A stretch of 42,321 bases of DNA from positions 1 through 42,321 of the IMG/VR virus record IMGVR_UViG_3300044799_000335; one strand, given 5' to 3'. Under the pieces are notes generated by a model. It saw only the letters and a program-made list of their open reading frames with translations, was not told the DNA's origin and did no database searches. Made by a program: the position numbers and the translations under genes. The stretch comes from a virus. Shown piece by piece: positions 1 to 7,247 of the stretch. Every line of letters begins with the position of its first letter. Within the stretch, counting starts at the first letter, position 1.

Positions 1-251
1 TAAAAGGAGCGGTTACTGATGATGGTGATAATTTAGTAGTCAAAAGAGGTTTTGTATGGAAAACTGGAGTAGAAGCTGAAATCTCCTGGAATGAAACAGG
101 AGCAGATTTAGGTATTGGATATTTTGAGCATATTATAACTGATTTAATTCCTGATACTAATTATCAGTTTTATGCTTTTACGGAAGATAATGCAGGTAAT
201 AAAAGAAAAACAGCCTGGTATTATTTTAGAACAGAAGAGGAGATATCATAA
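1..251 (+). CDS. Tail fibre / FN3-like structural protein, 3' end only
   Basis: An open frame runs in from the left edge to TAA at 249-251 and encodes the last 82 or so residues of a larger protein. The visible segment has the look of an immunoglobulin or fibronectin-III-like strand pattern: a RGFVWKTG stretch, then GYFEHIITDLIPDTNYQFYAF, which resembles the 'L.P.T.Y..ya' core of FN3 domains. The next gene carries a similar RGFEYK segment, so the two probably share a domain type and both belong to the fibre or tail-tip region. It stops one base before the next ATG. The 5' part is outside the window, so the full function cannot be judged. Confidence 0.7.
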   Translation, partial: KGAVTDDGDNLVVKRGFVWKTGVEAEISWNETGADLGIGYFEHIITDLIPDTNYQFYAFTEDNAGNKRKTAWYYFRTEEEIS

Positions 252-2456
252 ATGCCTGAAGTTTTAGTATATGCAACAAATTCAAGAGGGATGGAAGGAG
301 CAGGGAATCCTCCATATTCTGTTGCTCACGATGCTGCATCAGCATGGGGGAACGATTCTTCATCGATTGTTGTTCGTCAATATTATGATGGTTCAGCATA
401 TCGTATAACAAGAAGTTTTCTATATTTTGACCTTACAGGAATAATCCCTGCGGGTGCTATTATATTATCTGCTGTACTTCATTTAAAAGTATGGCTTATA
501 GACCCAGATTATTATTATCCTGTTCGTCCACCTTTCAATTGTGTAATTCAAAAGAGTGTTACAGAAGATAGACCATCTGAACCTTCAGATCTGTCAGATT
601 ATAACTATCTATATTATAGTGGGGATTATGGTAGAAAGAATACATCATCAATGGAAGAAGATGTATGGGCAGAAATAGAAATCACTGACCTTTCTTTAAT
701 TACAGCAGGAAATATGACTAAATTTACAATAAGAAACGATAATGAGATAAATAATATACCTCCTTCTACTGGCAGTCCTAATCAAATGGAATCGGTGATT
801 TTTTATCCATATGATGCCGCAGAAAGCAATAGACCATATATAGTAATAGAATGGATTAATCCTCCAGTTATAAATATAAAAGCAGAACCAGATTCAACAC
901 AAGGTGCAATAAAATTTTATGGAGAAATATTATCAGTAGAAGCAGGAACTATAATCGAACGAGGATTTGAATATAAAATACAAGATAATGAGCCAGGAGT
1001 AGAGGATACTGGAATAGAAGTCAAAGAAATAAATGCAGAAGGTTTTACTATTGGAGAATATAATCTACATGAATACGAGGATAATGAAATAGGATGGGAA
1101 GATTATTTATATCATCTTTTAGGTGATGAATATAAATATGAACATGATGTAATCTGGTGGTTTAGGGCATATATTAAAGATTCAGAAGATAATAAATATA
1201 CTGCTGAAACTTGGATGAAAAATGTTCCTTCAGTTACAACTTTTGAATGCACATTAGTATCAGCTCAAGAAGCGACTGCAAATGGAGAACTAACTGATAA
1301 AGGTGCTAATATTGTAACCAGATTAGGATTTAGAATAATAAAAGAATATAGCGGGGATTTAATGGGAGCAAATAGTTATACCAGAGAATGGGACGGATAT
1401 TTAGTTGCAGTCCCTCTTGAAGAACATCCTATTTATGATGTAAATGGAATATTTATAACAGGTTGGTATTATACTGGAACTTTCTATCGGGATGCTTTCT
1501 TTCCAAAATCACAAACCGAAGGGAATTTTGATTTAGGAATTTATTCAAATATTTTAGGCGGTGGATTTAATGGTGAAGGATTCGGATATTATCTAAAACC
1601 AAATGATACTTTAAAAATTCAAGCTATTGCCAAAAATGATTTGGGAGTAGGATACGGTGATGATGTTTTTGAAATAACTACTGGACAAAATTTACTTTAT
1701 GAAGAAAATGAGCCAATTATTTCTCCAACTTCGGTAGAAAAGACAGTTACCCTTCGTAATATACCAGAAGGAGCGATAGCTATCAGAGTAGGAATAAGGA
1801 TGGGAAGAACTTCAAGTTGTAATGAGATAGATGTTTTTGAAGATGGAGAATGGGGTAATGATGATGAAGTAACTTTCTTTATCCCTGACCTTATTCCAGG
1901 TGAGAAATATTATGAAGAACCTTATATGGTTTTATATTATGAAGAAGAAGAATGGGAAGAAGAGATAATCGATGAAGAAGAAGAACCTTTTGAAGTACCA
2001 GAAGAAGACCCTGATTGGGATTATGATACGACTATACCAACTTATGAAGAGTATAATTATAAAACAGTTATAAAAGAAATAAGATGTGAAAAAATGTCTG
2101 ATCAAAGTTTTATCGATAAAGCAGGTAGAAGAAGAAGTGTAACTATTGATAATCATTTGATTCAAACTGAAGAAGTTAATAAGGAAGTTATAAATGCTTA
2201 TCTGGAGCAATTTCAGATAGTGAAATTAAAAGTTTCCATAGATTATGATATACCAATACCTTTTGAAAGAGGGGATGTTATTTTAATAGGGGAAGGCCAA
2301 TATAAATTTAAAGCGAATGGAGAAGGAGAGATACCATTTAAAGTAGGTGGAGGAGAGATACCATTCGCAAATTCTATCTTGGCTAAAATTAGAAAAATTG
2401 ATAGTAGTTTTACTTCGGGAACTGAAACAATATTAGGTTTAGAATTGGAGGTATGA
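252..2456 (+). CDS. Large tail fibre / receptor-binding protein (DNRLRE-like N-terminus, FN3-like middle)
   Basis: This 734-residue protein begins at an ATG directly after the preceding stop, behind GAAGAGGAG. Residues about 1-205 resemble a DNRLRE-type beta-sandwich: a RSFLYFDL motif, a strand pattern ending in RPYIVIEW, and many aromatic residues. Residues about 205-500 hold FN3-like segments (GTIIERGFEYK; GANIVTRLGFRI) like those in the upstream gene. A very acidic stretch near residues 560-600, rich in Glu, probably forms a linker. The C-terminal part is again beta-rich with Gly repeats. No enzyme motif is visible. Position next to other fibre genes and the lysis cassette fits a virion surface protein used in host recognition. 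The domain names are by pattern only. Confidence 0.75.
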   Translation: MPEVLVYATNSRGMEGAGNPPYSVAHDAASAWGNDSSSIVVRQYYDGSAYRITRSFLYFDLTGIIPAGAIILSAVLHLKVWLIDPDYYYPVRPPFNCVIQKSVTEDRPSEPSDLSDYNYLYYSGDYGRKNTSSMEEDVWAEIEITDLSLITAGNMTKFTIRNDNEINNIPPSTGSPNQMESVIFYPYDAAESNRPYIVIEWINPPVINIKAEPDSTQGAIKFYGEILSVEAGTIIERGFEYKIQDNEPGVEDTGIEVKEINAEGFTIGEYNLHEYEDNEIGWEDYLYHLLGDEYKYEHDVIWWFRAYIKDSEDNKYTAETWMKNVPSVTTFECTLVSAQEATANGELTDKGANIVTRLGFRIIKEYSGDLMGANSYTREWDGYLVAVPLEEHPIYDVNGIFITGWYYTGTFYRDAFFPKSQTEGNFDLGIYSNILGGGFNGEGFGYYLKPNDTLKIQAIAKNDLGVGYGDDVFEITTGQNLLYEENEPIISPTSVEKTVTLRNIPEGAIAIRVGIRMGRTSSCNEIDVFEDGEWGNDDEVTFFIPDLIPGEKYYEEPYMVLYYEEEEWEEEIIDEEEEPFEVPEEDPDWDYDTTIPTYEEYNYKTVIKEIRCEKMSDQSFIDKAGRRRSVTIDNHLIQTEEVNKEVINAYLEQFQIVKLKVSIDYDIPIPFERGDVILIGEGQYKFKANGEGEIPFKVGGGEIPFANSILAKIRKIDSSFTSGTETILGLELEV

Positions 2457-2457
2457 T

Positions 2458-2820
2458 ATGGCACAACATAAATTTACTCAAGGGACATCCGGTAGAGTAA
2501 CTACAGCAGATTATGCGGAAGAAATTAATATAATTAATGAATTAAGACAGATCGTAGAAGATCTTGCTACGATTGTAGGGCAGGTTAAATTAGGAGATGG
2601 CCAGTATCCTGCTGATGAAAGTATCGGGATATTAGCGACTAATGTTAAAAAGAATAATTTTGAAGCAATAATTGAACCAACTGAATTTGATGATGAAACT
2701 TTAGGATATAGTAAAGGAAGTCTTTGGATATATGATATAACAGCGAGTATTTGTGTTGATGCAACCGAAGACAATGCTGTATGGGCAACGATTACAGGTG
2801 GAGGCGAACCACCACCATAG
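2458..2820 (+). CDS. Small tail-fibre-associated protein, unknown
   Basis: A 120-residue protein starts one base after the stop of the large fibre gene (TGATATG), behind TTGGAGGTATG, so the two are probably translationally coupled. It has an N-terminal helical segment (INELRQIVEDLATIVGQVKLGDGQY) and a beta-rich C-terminus ending in a Gly/Pro tail (GGGEPPP). The segment around KGSLWIYDITASICVDATEDNAVWATI resembles short fibre or baseplate accessory proteins, but I do not recognise a named family. Its place between a fibre gene and the lysis cassette suggests a virion component or a fibre chaperone. Confidence 0.6.
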   Translation: MAQHKFTQGTSGRVTTADYAEEINIINELRQIVEDLATIVGQVKLGDGQYPADESIGILATNVKKNNFEAIIEPTEFDDETLGYSKGSLWIYDITASICVDATEDNAVWATITGGGEPPP

Positions 2821-2838
2821 AAAGGGGTGAAATAAATT

Positions 2839-3222
2839 ATGAAAAAAATCATTTTAATAATTTTTGCAGTATTAGTATTAAGCAGGGTTGGTTATGCACA
2901 GGGGAGTAGTTTATCAGATAGGGAATTACTTCTCCAATTGTATGAGAAGGTAAGTTTTATCAATGATAGTATTACGAGGATAGAAAATAAATTTGTTTCA
3001 GTTGAGAATAAAGCTGATGTTGCTATGGAAAAAGCAGATACTCTAAAAAATAGAGTAACTGTAAATGAGCAGAGTATATTGTCTATATTAGAAAAAATAA
3101 AAGAATTAGCCACTAATTGGAACCGATTGATGATAGTTTTTTTGACTTTTATCTTTAGTATATTTACTTATATCGGAGTAGGAGTTTATGGAAATAGAAG
3201 AGCGAATCATAAAACTAATTAA
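2839..3222 (+). CDS. Signal-anchored coiled-coil membrane protein of the lysis cassette (XhlA-like architecture)
   Basis: This 127-residue protein has a signal-peptide-like start (MKKIILIIFAVLVLSRVGYAQG), a helical coiled-coil stretch (about residues 25-92) and a hydrophobic C-terminal segment (about residues 95-115, LMIVFLTFIFSIFTYIGVG). A coiled coil followed by one C-terminal membrane span is the layout of XhlA-type lysis proteins, though the cleavable-looking N-terminus is unusual for them. The gene overlaps the following holin candidate by 35 bases and precedes the endolysin. It is probably exported or membrane-bound and takes part in lysis. A baseplate or superinfection role cannot be excluded. 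Confidence 0.65.
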   Translation: MKKIILIIFAVLVLSRVGYAQGSSLSDRELLLQLYEKVSFINDSITRIENKFVSVENKADVAMEKADTLKNRVTVNEQSILSILEKIKELATNWNRLMIVFLTFIFSIFTYIGVGVYGNRRANHKTN

Positions 3223-3439
3223 ATCTCTGGATAAAATAATGGATACCTGGGATAATTTAAGTTTGCGAAGAGCCATTGTTAATATCTATACTATTATGAT
3301 TTTTATCCAAGTAGTTATCCTTACTATTTTATTGGTGTTTGGGAGGGATATAACTACTAATTGGTTGGGTATATTTGGGATAGAATTCGGAGCCTGGGGG
3401 ACTATTTTAGCTTATTATTTCCACACCAGAGGAAAATAG
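3188..3439 (+). CDS. Holin candidate, two membrane spans
   Basis: An 83-residue protein begins inside the preceding gene behind TCGGAGTAGGAGTTTATG. It has an amphipathic N-terminus, a long hydrophobic segment (about residues 32-51, YTIMIFIQVVILTILLVFG) and a second weaker one (about 60-77), ending in a basic tail (HTRGK). Size, two spans and a position immediately before the endolysin fit a holin. The stop codon is preceded by GGA AAA, and an open acidic frame continues in the -1 frame to the endolysin start (see the separate entry). The annotated product may therefore be the shorter of two forms. Confidence 0.65.
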   Translation: MEIEERIIKLIKSLDKIMDTWDNLSLRRAIVNIYTIMIFIQVVILTILLVFGRDITTNWLGIFGIEFGAWGTILAYYFHTRGK

Positions 3440-3504
3440 ATGAGCAGAATAATGAAAGTGATATTAAGATAGAAGAAGAAGAACAAGAGGAAGGAGCAGA
3501 CTAA
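3437..3504 (+). other. Acidic -1 frame extension of the holin candidate (possible frameshift product)
   Basis: Directly after the holin frame stops (TAG, 3437-3439), the -1 frame stays open to TAA at 3502-3504 and encodes a highly acidic tail of about 22 residues (IDEQNNESDIKIEEEEQEE, then GAD). Its TAA overlaps the endolysin ATG (TAATG), the same stop/start spacing used by real gene pairs here. The last sense codon before TAG is AAA preceded by A, so a tRNA-Lys could slip back one base on A-AAA-UAG. Either this is a programmed -1 frameshift or a small indel has split one gene. Confidence 0.4.
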
Positions 3505-3938
3505 TGACAATAAAAAATCGAATGAAATGCCCTTGCAAGAAATGCAAAGATAAACCATATACTATCAATGAAAGATTAGAAGATTTATTGATTAAATTAG
3601 AAGAGAAATTAACGAAGGAATACGAATTGTTGACTATAAATAGTGGCAACCGATGCGAAGAAGAGAACGAAAGAGTTGGTGGAGATAAGAATTCACCACA
3701 CCTAATAGGAGAAGGAGCGGACATAAAAGCGACAGGAATGACCTTGATAGAATTAGCCAGAGTTTGTGTAGAAATAGGTTTTGATAGAATAGGAATTTAT
3801 CCGAATCATATTCACGTGGACGTAATAATTCCAAAGCCATCTCATTTTTGGTATATCAAGAAATACGGCGGGAAATATATTTATTCGAGAAATATTACAA
3901 ATCTCGATGAATTTTTAAAATATGTTAAATTAATATAA
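3504..3938 (+). CDS. Endolysin: M15-type (zinc D,D- or L,D-) peptidase
   Basis: This 144-residue protein carries the zinc-ligand layout of peptidase M15/DUF882-type endolysins: a Gly-Asn-Arg motif (INSGNRCEEENERVGGD), then SPHLIGEGADI giving the His and Asp ligands at about residues 72 and 79, and HIHVDV near residue 107 giving the last His. Such enzymes cut the peptide cross-bridges of peptidoglycan at the end of infection. It has no signal peptide, so a holin is expected, and one is encoded immediately upstream. An unusual feature is the N-terminal CPCKKCKDKPY segment with three Cys, which could bind a metal or be a wall-targeting element. Confidence 0.85.
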   Translation: MTIKNRMKCPCKKCKDKPYTINERLEDLLIKLEEKLTKEYELLTINSGNRCEEENERVGGDKNSPHLIGEGADIKATGMTLIELARVCVEIGFDRIGIYPNHIHVDVIIPKPSHFWYIKKYGGKYIYSRNITNLDEFLKYVKLI

Positions 3939-3961
3939 TAAAAAGGAAAGGAGGTGATATT

Positions 3962-4381
3962 ATGATAGTCTGGATTATTGTTATTTTAGCAGTATTAATT
4001 ACTCTCTATGGTATAAACGTAAATAAGAAAAAAGGAAAAGAAGTGATAGGGGAAGCAGAAGTCCTTATATCTGATGTAGAATTAAAACATTTAAAAGTAT
4101 ATTGTTCTACCTGCGGGGATACAGAAGTAAAAGCGGGAAGCACAATAAAAGCAATAGAAAATAAAGGATGTTTTTCGGTAAAGGGATTTAATGCAGAAGG
4201 AAAAGAAACAATATTACTCGCTTCAAAGGTAAGTTGGAAATCCAGTTGTAAAACTGTTTATTGGGAAAGTAATATAGGGCTAACAAATTGTGTATCTTGT
4301 TCAGGAGGACAATGTAGAAATGTCTGGGTAAAGTATAGCAACGGAGTTACTTTGAGCTGGAAAATAGATTTTAATAAATAA
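3962..4381 (+). CDS. Membrane-anchored cysteine-rich protein, unknown
   Basis: A 139-residue protein starts behind AAAGGAGGTGATATT. Residues about 2-19 form a membrane span (IVWIIVILAVLITLYGINV) followed by a Lys-rich stop-transfer stretch, leaving a domain of about 110 residues on one side of the membrane. That domain has eight Cys, including CSTC, CVSC and GGQC pairs, and is predicted beta-rich. Pairs of Cys in an exported domain suggest disulphides. I do not recognise the family. Position in the lysis region suggests a role at the envelope, such as lysis timing or exclusion of other phages, but this is inference from location only. Confidence 0.65.
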   Translation: MIVWIIVILAVLITLYGINVNKKKGKEVIGEAEVLISDVELKHLKVYCSTCGDTEVKAGSTIKAIENKGCFSVKGFNAEGKETILLASKVSWKSSCKTVYWESNIGLTNCVSCSGGQCRNVWVKYSNGVTLSWKIDFNK

Positions 4382-4387
4382 ATAAAA

Positions 4388-4481
4388 CAAGCCTTCGCAA
4401 GGTTTAACTCAAGTTTCATCAACAGGTGGCTGGTAACCTCCTTCCCATAACTTGCTTGATAGGAACCTAAACGAAGGCTTG
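4388..4481 (+). ncRNA. Structured RNA candidate with nested and crossing helices
   Basis: The 120-base gap before the HEYGH gene holds an elaborate fold. A perfect 10-bp outer helix pairs 4388-4397 with 4472-4481. Inside it, 4400-4404 pairs with 4464-4468, 4410-4415 (CAAGTT) with 4449-4454 (AACTTG), and 4418-4422 (ATCAA) with 4456-4460 (TTGAT); the last two helices cross, which makes a pseudoknot. A small hairpin (4424-4427 with 4436-4439) fills the centre. There is no U-run, so it is not a terminator. The ribosome site AAGAAAGGA lies just after it, so it may control the gene at 4502 or be a processed small RNA. It matches no ribozyme or riboswitch I know. Confidence 0.55.
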
Positions 4482-4501
4482 ATAAGAAAGGATATGATAT
4501 T

Positions 4502-4867
4502 ATGAAATATCTATGGCAATTACCTCAAAATATATTAGCTAAATTTATTTATTTTTGTTATAAAAAATCTATATCCAAAACACAAATATATAAAGATATT
4601 ATGATATATTATATTATAGGGTTTCCGGGTGGATTATCTTTAGGAAATCATATATTCGTACAAAGTGATTGTGATGATAATATGGTAAAACACGAATATG
4701 GGCATACCTTGCAGTCAAAGATGTTAGGGTGGTTATATTTAGTAATAGTAGCTTTACCATCTTCTATTATGGCTATCTTAACAAATTTACATATATTAAA
4801 AATAGAAAATTATTATAAACATTTTCCTGAAAATTGGGCTGATAAACTTGGTGGGGTAAAGAGATAA
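4502..4867 (+). CDS. HEYGH-motif membrane protein, putative zinc peptidase
   Basis: The 121-residue product has the motif KHEYGHTLQS (about residues 62-71), which is the HExxH zinc-peptidase signature. A hydrophobic stretch follows (LGWLYLVIVALPSSIMAI), then a C-terminal YYKHFPENWADKLGGVKR. The LPQN start, KHEYGH.xQS, LG.LYL.V.xxPS and E.WAD.LGGV elements match a small membrane family that I recall from bacterial genomes without a firm name. In such families the distal Glu in ENWAD may be the third zinc ligand. Its neighbours are lysis proteins, so an envelope role is likely. Peptidase activity is inferred from the motif, not established for this family. Confidence 0.65.
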   Translation: MKYLWQLPQNILAKFIYFCYKKSISKTQIYKDIMIYYIIGFPGGLSLGNHIFVQSDCDDNMVKHEYGHTLQSKMLGWLYLVIVALPSSIMAILTNLHILKIENYYKHFPENWADKLGGVKR

Positions 4868-4892
4868 TATTATTAGAAAGGAGTGAGAAAAT

Positions 4893-5075
4893 ATGTTATA
4901 TTTAAAAATGATTTTCTTTGTATTTTTAACGATGTCAGGAATACATACGATCTTTCATATTAACGATTTTATTCAGGATTGGTATAAGTGGTTTATAACT
5001 TTAGTTAAAGGTATCGGAAAAACAATCCTCTGGATATGGAATAAAATTATCGGAATATTTAAAAGAGGGAAGTGA
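4893..5075 (+). CDS. Small membrane protein
   Basis: A 60-residue protein begins behind GAAAGGAGTGAG. It is hydrophobic and aromatic, with one probable span at residues 2-18 (LYLKMIFFVFLTMSGIHTI) and a second amphipathic region (WFITLVKGIGKTILWIWNKIIGIF) ending in a basic tail. Its stop lies six bases before the next ATG, so the two are likely expressed together. Possible roles are holin, antiholin or pinholin partner. I do not recognise a family. Confidence 0.6.
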   Translation: MLYLKMIFFVFLTMSGIHTIFHINDFIQDWYKWFITLVKGIGKTILWIWNKIIGIFKRGK

Positions 5076-5080
5076 ATATT

Positions 5081-5869
5081 ATGAAAACAATTCTAAAGAT
5101 AATTGCTATTGTAATATTGATTGGAGTATTTATTTTCGCAGGGTGGCAAGGTTATCTAATATATGATAGGTGGCGAGATAAAAATATTAAAGTTAGCAAA
5201 GAACAGGAAGTAATTGAATTATTACAAAAACAACAAGGAACTATTCTAACTTTACGAACAGATATAGCAGAAATAGAAAAAAGAGTTGTAACTGATACGC
5301 TAAAAGAAAAGGTTGTTATCAAAGAAGAAGCTCCTACCTATGAAGCAAAAAAAGCAGAAATAATTGAACTAAAGAAAGAACCAGAAGTTAATCAGGAAAA
5401 AATAGAAGTGGCCAGAGTGGAATTTGAAGAAAGGATAAATGAATTTCAAGCCAGTCCAGATAAAATATTAATTAATACCGGAGATGGAAAAATTGTTATA
5501 TACGAGGATTCAGAGGGCAATTTAGTATCTCTTGAAAGTGGAGTAACAATAACCAGACACCGGAACGTTGAAGAAGTGATAGGAGATTTACAAGCTGGGA
5601 ATACCATTGAGATAATTAAGAAAAAAGATTTAGGAATAAAAGCAGGAGCTTATTATGCCTTTGATTCAAGTTATGGTATAATATTATCGAAGGGGATAGT
5701 AAATATAAAAAATTACAGTTTAAATGCTTCACTTCTATTAAGTGATTTTAAAGACTTTAAATTTATAGTAGGTGGAGATATCGCTTATAAAATAAAAGAT
5801 AATTTAGAATTAGGTTTTGGATATAATACTAATAAAGAATATTACTTAAAATTACAGTATAGTTTTTAA
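5081..5869 (+). CDS. Membrane-anchored coiled-coil protein with beta-rich C-terminus (spanin-like candidate)
   Basis: The ATG at 5081 is preferred over GTG 5072 because AGAGGGAAG sits at a normal distance from it. The 262-residue protein has one N-terminal span (about residues 5-27, LKIIAIVILIGVFIFAGWQG), then a long charged helix (about 35-130) and a C-terminal region with alternating beta pattern ending in KLQYSF. A terminal Phe after alternating aromatic strands is the sorting signature of outer-membrane beta-barrels. Inner-membrane anchor, periplasmic coiled coil and an outer-membrane-compatible end would suit a unimolecular spanin. That would imply a host with two membranes. The assignment is architectural. 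Confidence 0.5.
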   Translation: MKTILKIIAIVILIGVFIFAGWQGYLIYDRWRDKNIKVSKEQEVIELLQKQQGTILTLRTDIAEIEKRVVTDTLKEKVVIKEEAPTYEAKKAEIIELKKEPEVNQEKIEVARVEFEERINEFQASPDKILINTGDGKIVIYEDSEGNLVSLESGVTITRHRNVEEVIGDLQAGNTIEIIKKKDLGIKAGAYYAFDSSYGIILSKGIVNIKNYSLNASLLLSDFKDFKFIVGGDIAYKIKDNLELGFGYNTNKEYYLKLQYSF

Positions 5870-5893
5870 AAAAAAGAAAGGAGATGAAAATTT

Positions 5894-6883
5894 ATGAAAT
5901 TATCAACTTATGTAATCGACAAAATATTAGACCACATATTGAAGGTTACATCTTATACCCCACCGACTGGATTATTCTTTAGTTTATGGGCTGGGAATCC
6001 TGAGGATGGCGGTGTAGAATGTGCAGGTGCAAGTTATGAAAGAGTAGCCTGCGATGACTGGGATGCAGCAGTAGCAGCGACCAGAAATATAGTCAATACA
6101 GATCAAGCAGATTTTCCAGAAGCGGGAGCAGATTGGGGATATATCGATTTTGTAGGGATACACGACCAAGCGGAAAATTTAATCGGTAGTTTTGATTTAG
6201 CAACAGCCATAGCAGGCACAAGAAGTGGGGATACTATATTCGCAAGAACTGCAGGCACTTGGACGGTGGATGCGGAAATCGGGAAGTATGTCTGGGCTTA
6301 TGTAGATACTGATTATAATGGTGGGGCTTGGTTTCTAATCGCAGATAACGACACCACTACTATTACCATAACGGGAGTTTTAACTGCTTCTTGCAATAGA
6401 ATAAAAATTGCAATGAACATAACTTTAGGAATGAATTTGTATATTGAAGCAGAAGCGGTTGCTGTATCCTTCCCGGCAGGTGGAGTTACTAATAATTGGG
6501 CAGCTTTAATGTTAGACCATATCTTTATCAATACTCCAATTTCAGTGCCAACCAATTTGTATCTTGGACTTTCTACCGCAGACCCGACAGATGATGCTTC
6601 GGGAATTACTGAACCTGTAGCGATGAATTACAGTAGAACGGTTTGCAATGCCTGGCATGCAGCAACAGCGAAAGTTTCTACTAACGATGGTGTGATAGAT
6701 TCACCAGTAGCAAGCGGAGCTTGGGGAGAAATTACTCACTCATTTATTGCAGATGAAAATGATGAAGTAACAGTTGACCATATTATTTTCCACGGTGAAT
6801 TGACTGACCACCGAGTAATTGGAGATGGTGATAAATTAAGATATGCGGATGAAGCTTTACAAATTAAAGTTGATGCAGTATAA
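5894..6883 (+). CDS. Tail-fibre protein with two copies of a beta domain
   Basis: A 329-residue protein follows GAAAGGAGATGAAAATTT. It contains the same domain twice. The first copy (about residues 24-130) has GLFFSLWAGNPEDGGVECAG, SYERVACDDW and GYIDFVGIHD. The second (about 217-329) has NLYLGLSTADPTDDASGITE, NYSRTVCNAW and GEITHSF. The pattern 'LYLGLST.DPTD..G..E....YSR....nW' is common in phage tail-fibre and adaptor proteins. The first copy is interrupted by about 60 extra residues (DLATAIAGTRSG to RIKIAMN). No enzymatic residues are seen. It probably forms part of a fibre head or baseplate. Confidence 0.7.
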   Translation: MKLSTYVIDKILDHILKVTSYTPPTGLFFSLWAGNPEDGGVECAGASYERVACDDWDAAVAATRNIVNTDQADFPEAGADWGYIDFVGIHDQAENLIGSFDLATAIAGTRSGDTIFARTAGTWTVDAEIGKYVWAYVDTDYNGGAWFLIADNDTTTITITGVLTASCNRIKIAMNITLGMNLYIEAEAVAVSFPAGGVTNNWAALMLDHIFINTPISVPTNLYLGLSTADPTDDASGITEPVAMNYSRTVCNAWHAATAKVSTNDGVIDSPVASGAWGEITHSFIADENDEVTVDHIIFHGELTDHRVIGDGDKLRYADEALQIKVDAV

Positions 6884-6950
6884 AAAGAATAATTAAAAAC
6901 AAATCAGGAGCAGGGGATTAGAAAATCTTCTGCTTCTGATGAGGAGACCT

Positions 6951-7247
6951 ATGCCTAATATAAAAGGTATATCCGACATAAATGGCAATATAAGCATAAC
7001 TGGTTTAGACAATACTAAACACGATTTACTACGGGCTGATTTACTAAAATCAATTGAGGATAAGGATAAAGGTTTAGCTATTAAAACTAAACCAGATTAT
7101 GATGTCTATACCCATTGCTATGAAGATTTGAAAATGAAGAATACCAAGAGAACTGCTGTAATGGTTTGTAATAAGGGAATAATGCCACAAAAAGAATGGT
7201 GGATTAATAGAGATACCACTGGAAAAGAGGTGGTAAAAGTTGGCTAA
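6951..7247 (+). CDS. Small conserved-looking phage protein near fibre genes
   Basis: The start is placed at ATG 6951 because GAGGAG at 6941-6946 is correctly spaced for it; ATG 6939 would put that site inside the gene. The 98-residue protein has an N-terminal GISDINGNISITGLDNT segment and a basic middle. The final stop overlaps the TTG start of the giant fibre gene, so the two are probably co-translated. I do not recognise a family; a fibre assembly or attachment role is inferred only from position. Confidence 0.6.
   Translation: MPNIKGISDINGNISITGLDNTKHDLLRADLLKSIEDKDKGLAIKTKPDYDVYTHCYEDLKMKNTKRTAVMVCNKGIMPQKEWWINRDTTGKEVVKVG

Noticed and set aside
4388-4481. tRNA or hammerhead/twister-type ribozyme at the structured element
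   Set aside because: There is no T-loop (TTCGA/TTCAA) or CCA end, no CUGAUGA...GAAA core, and no twister core that I can recognise; left as an unassigned RNA.
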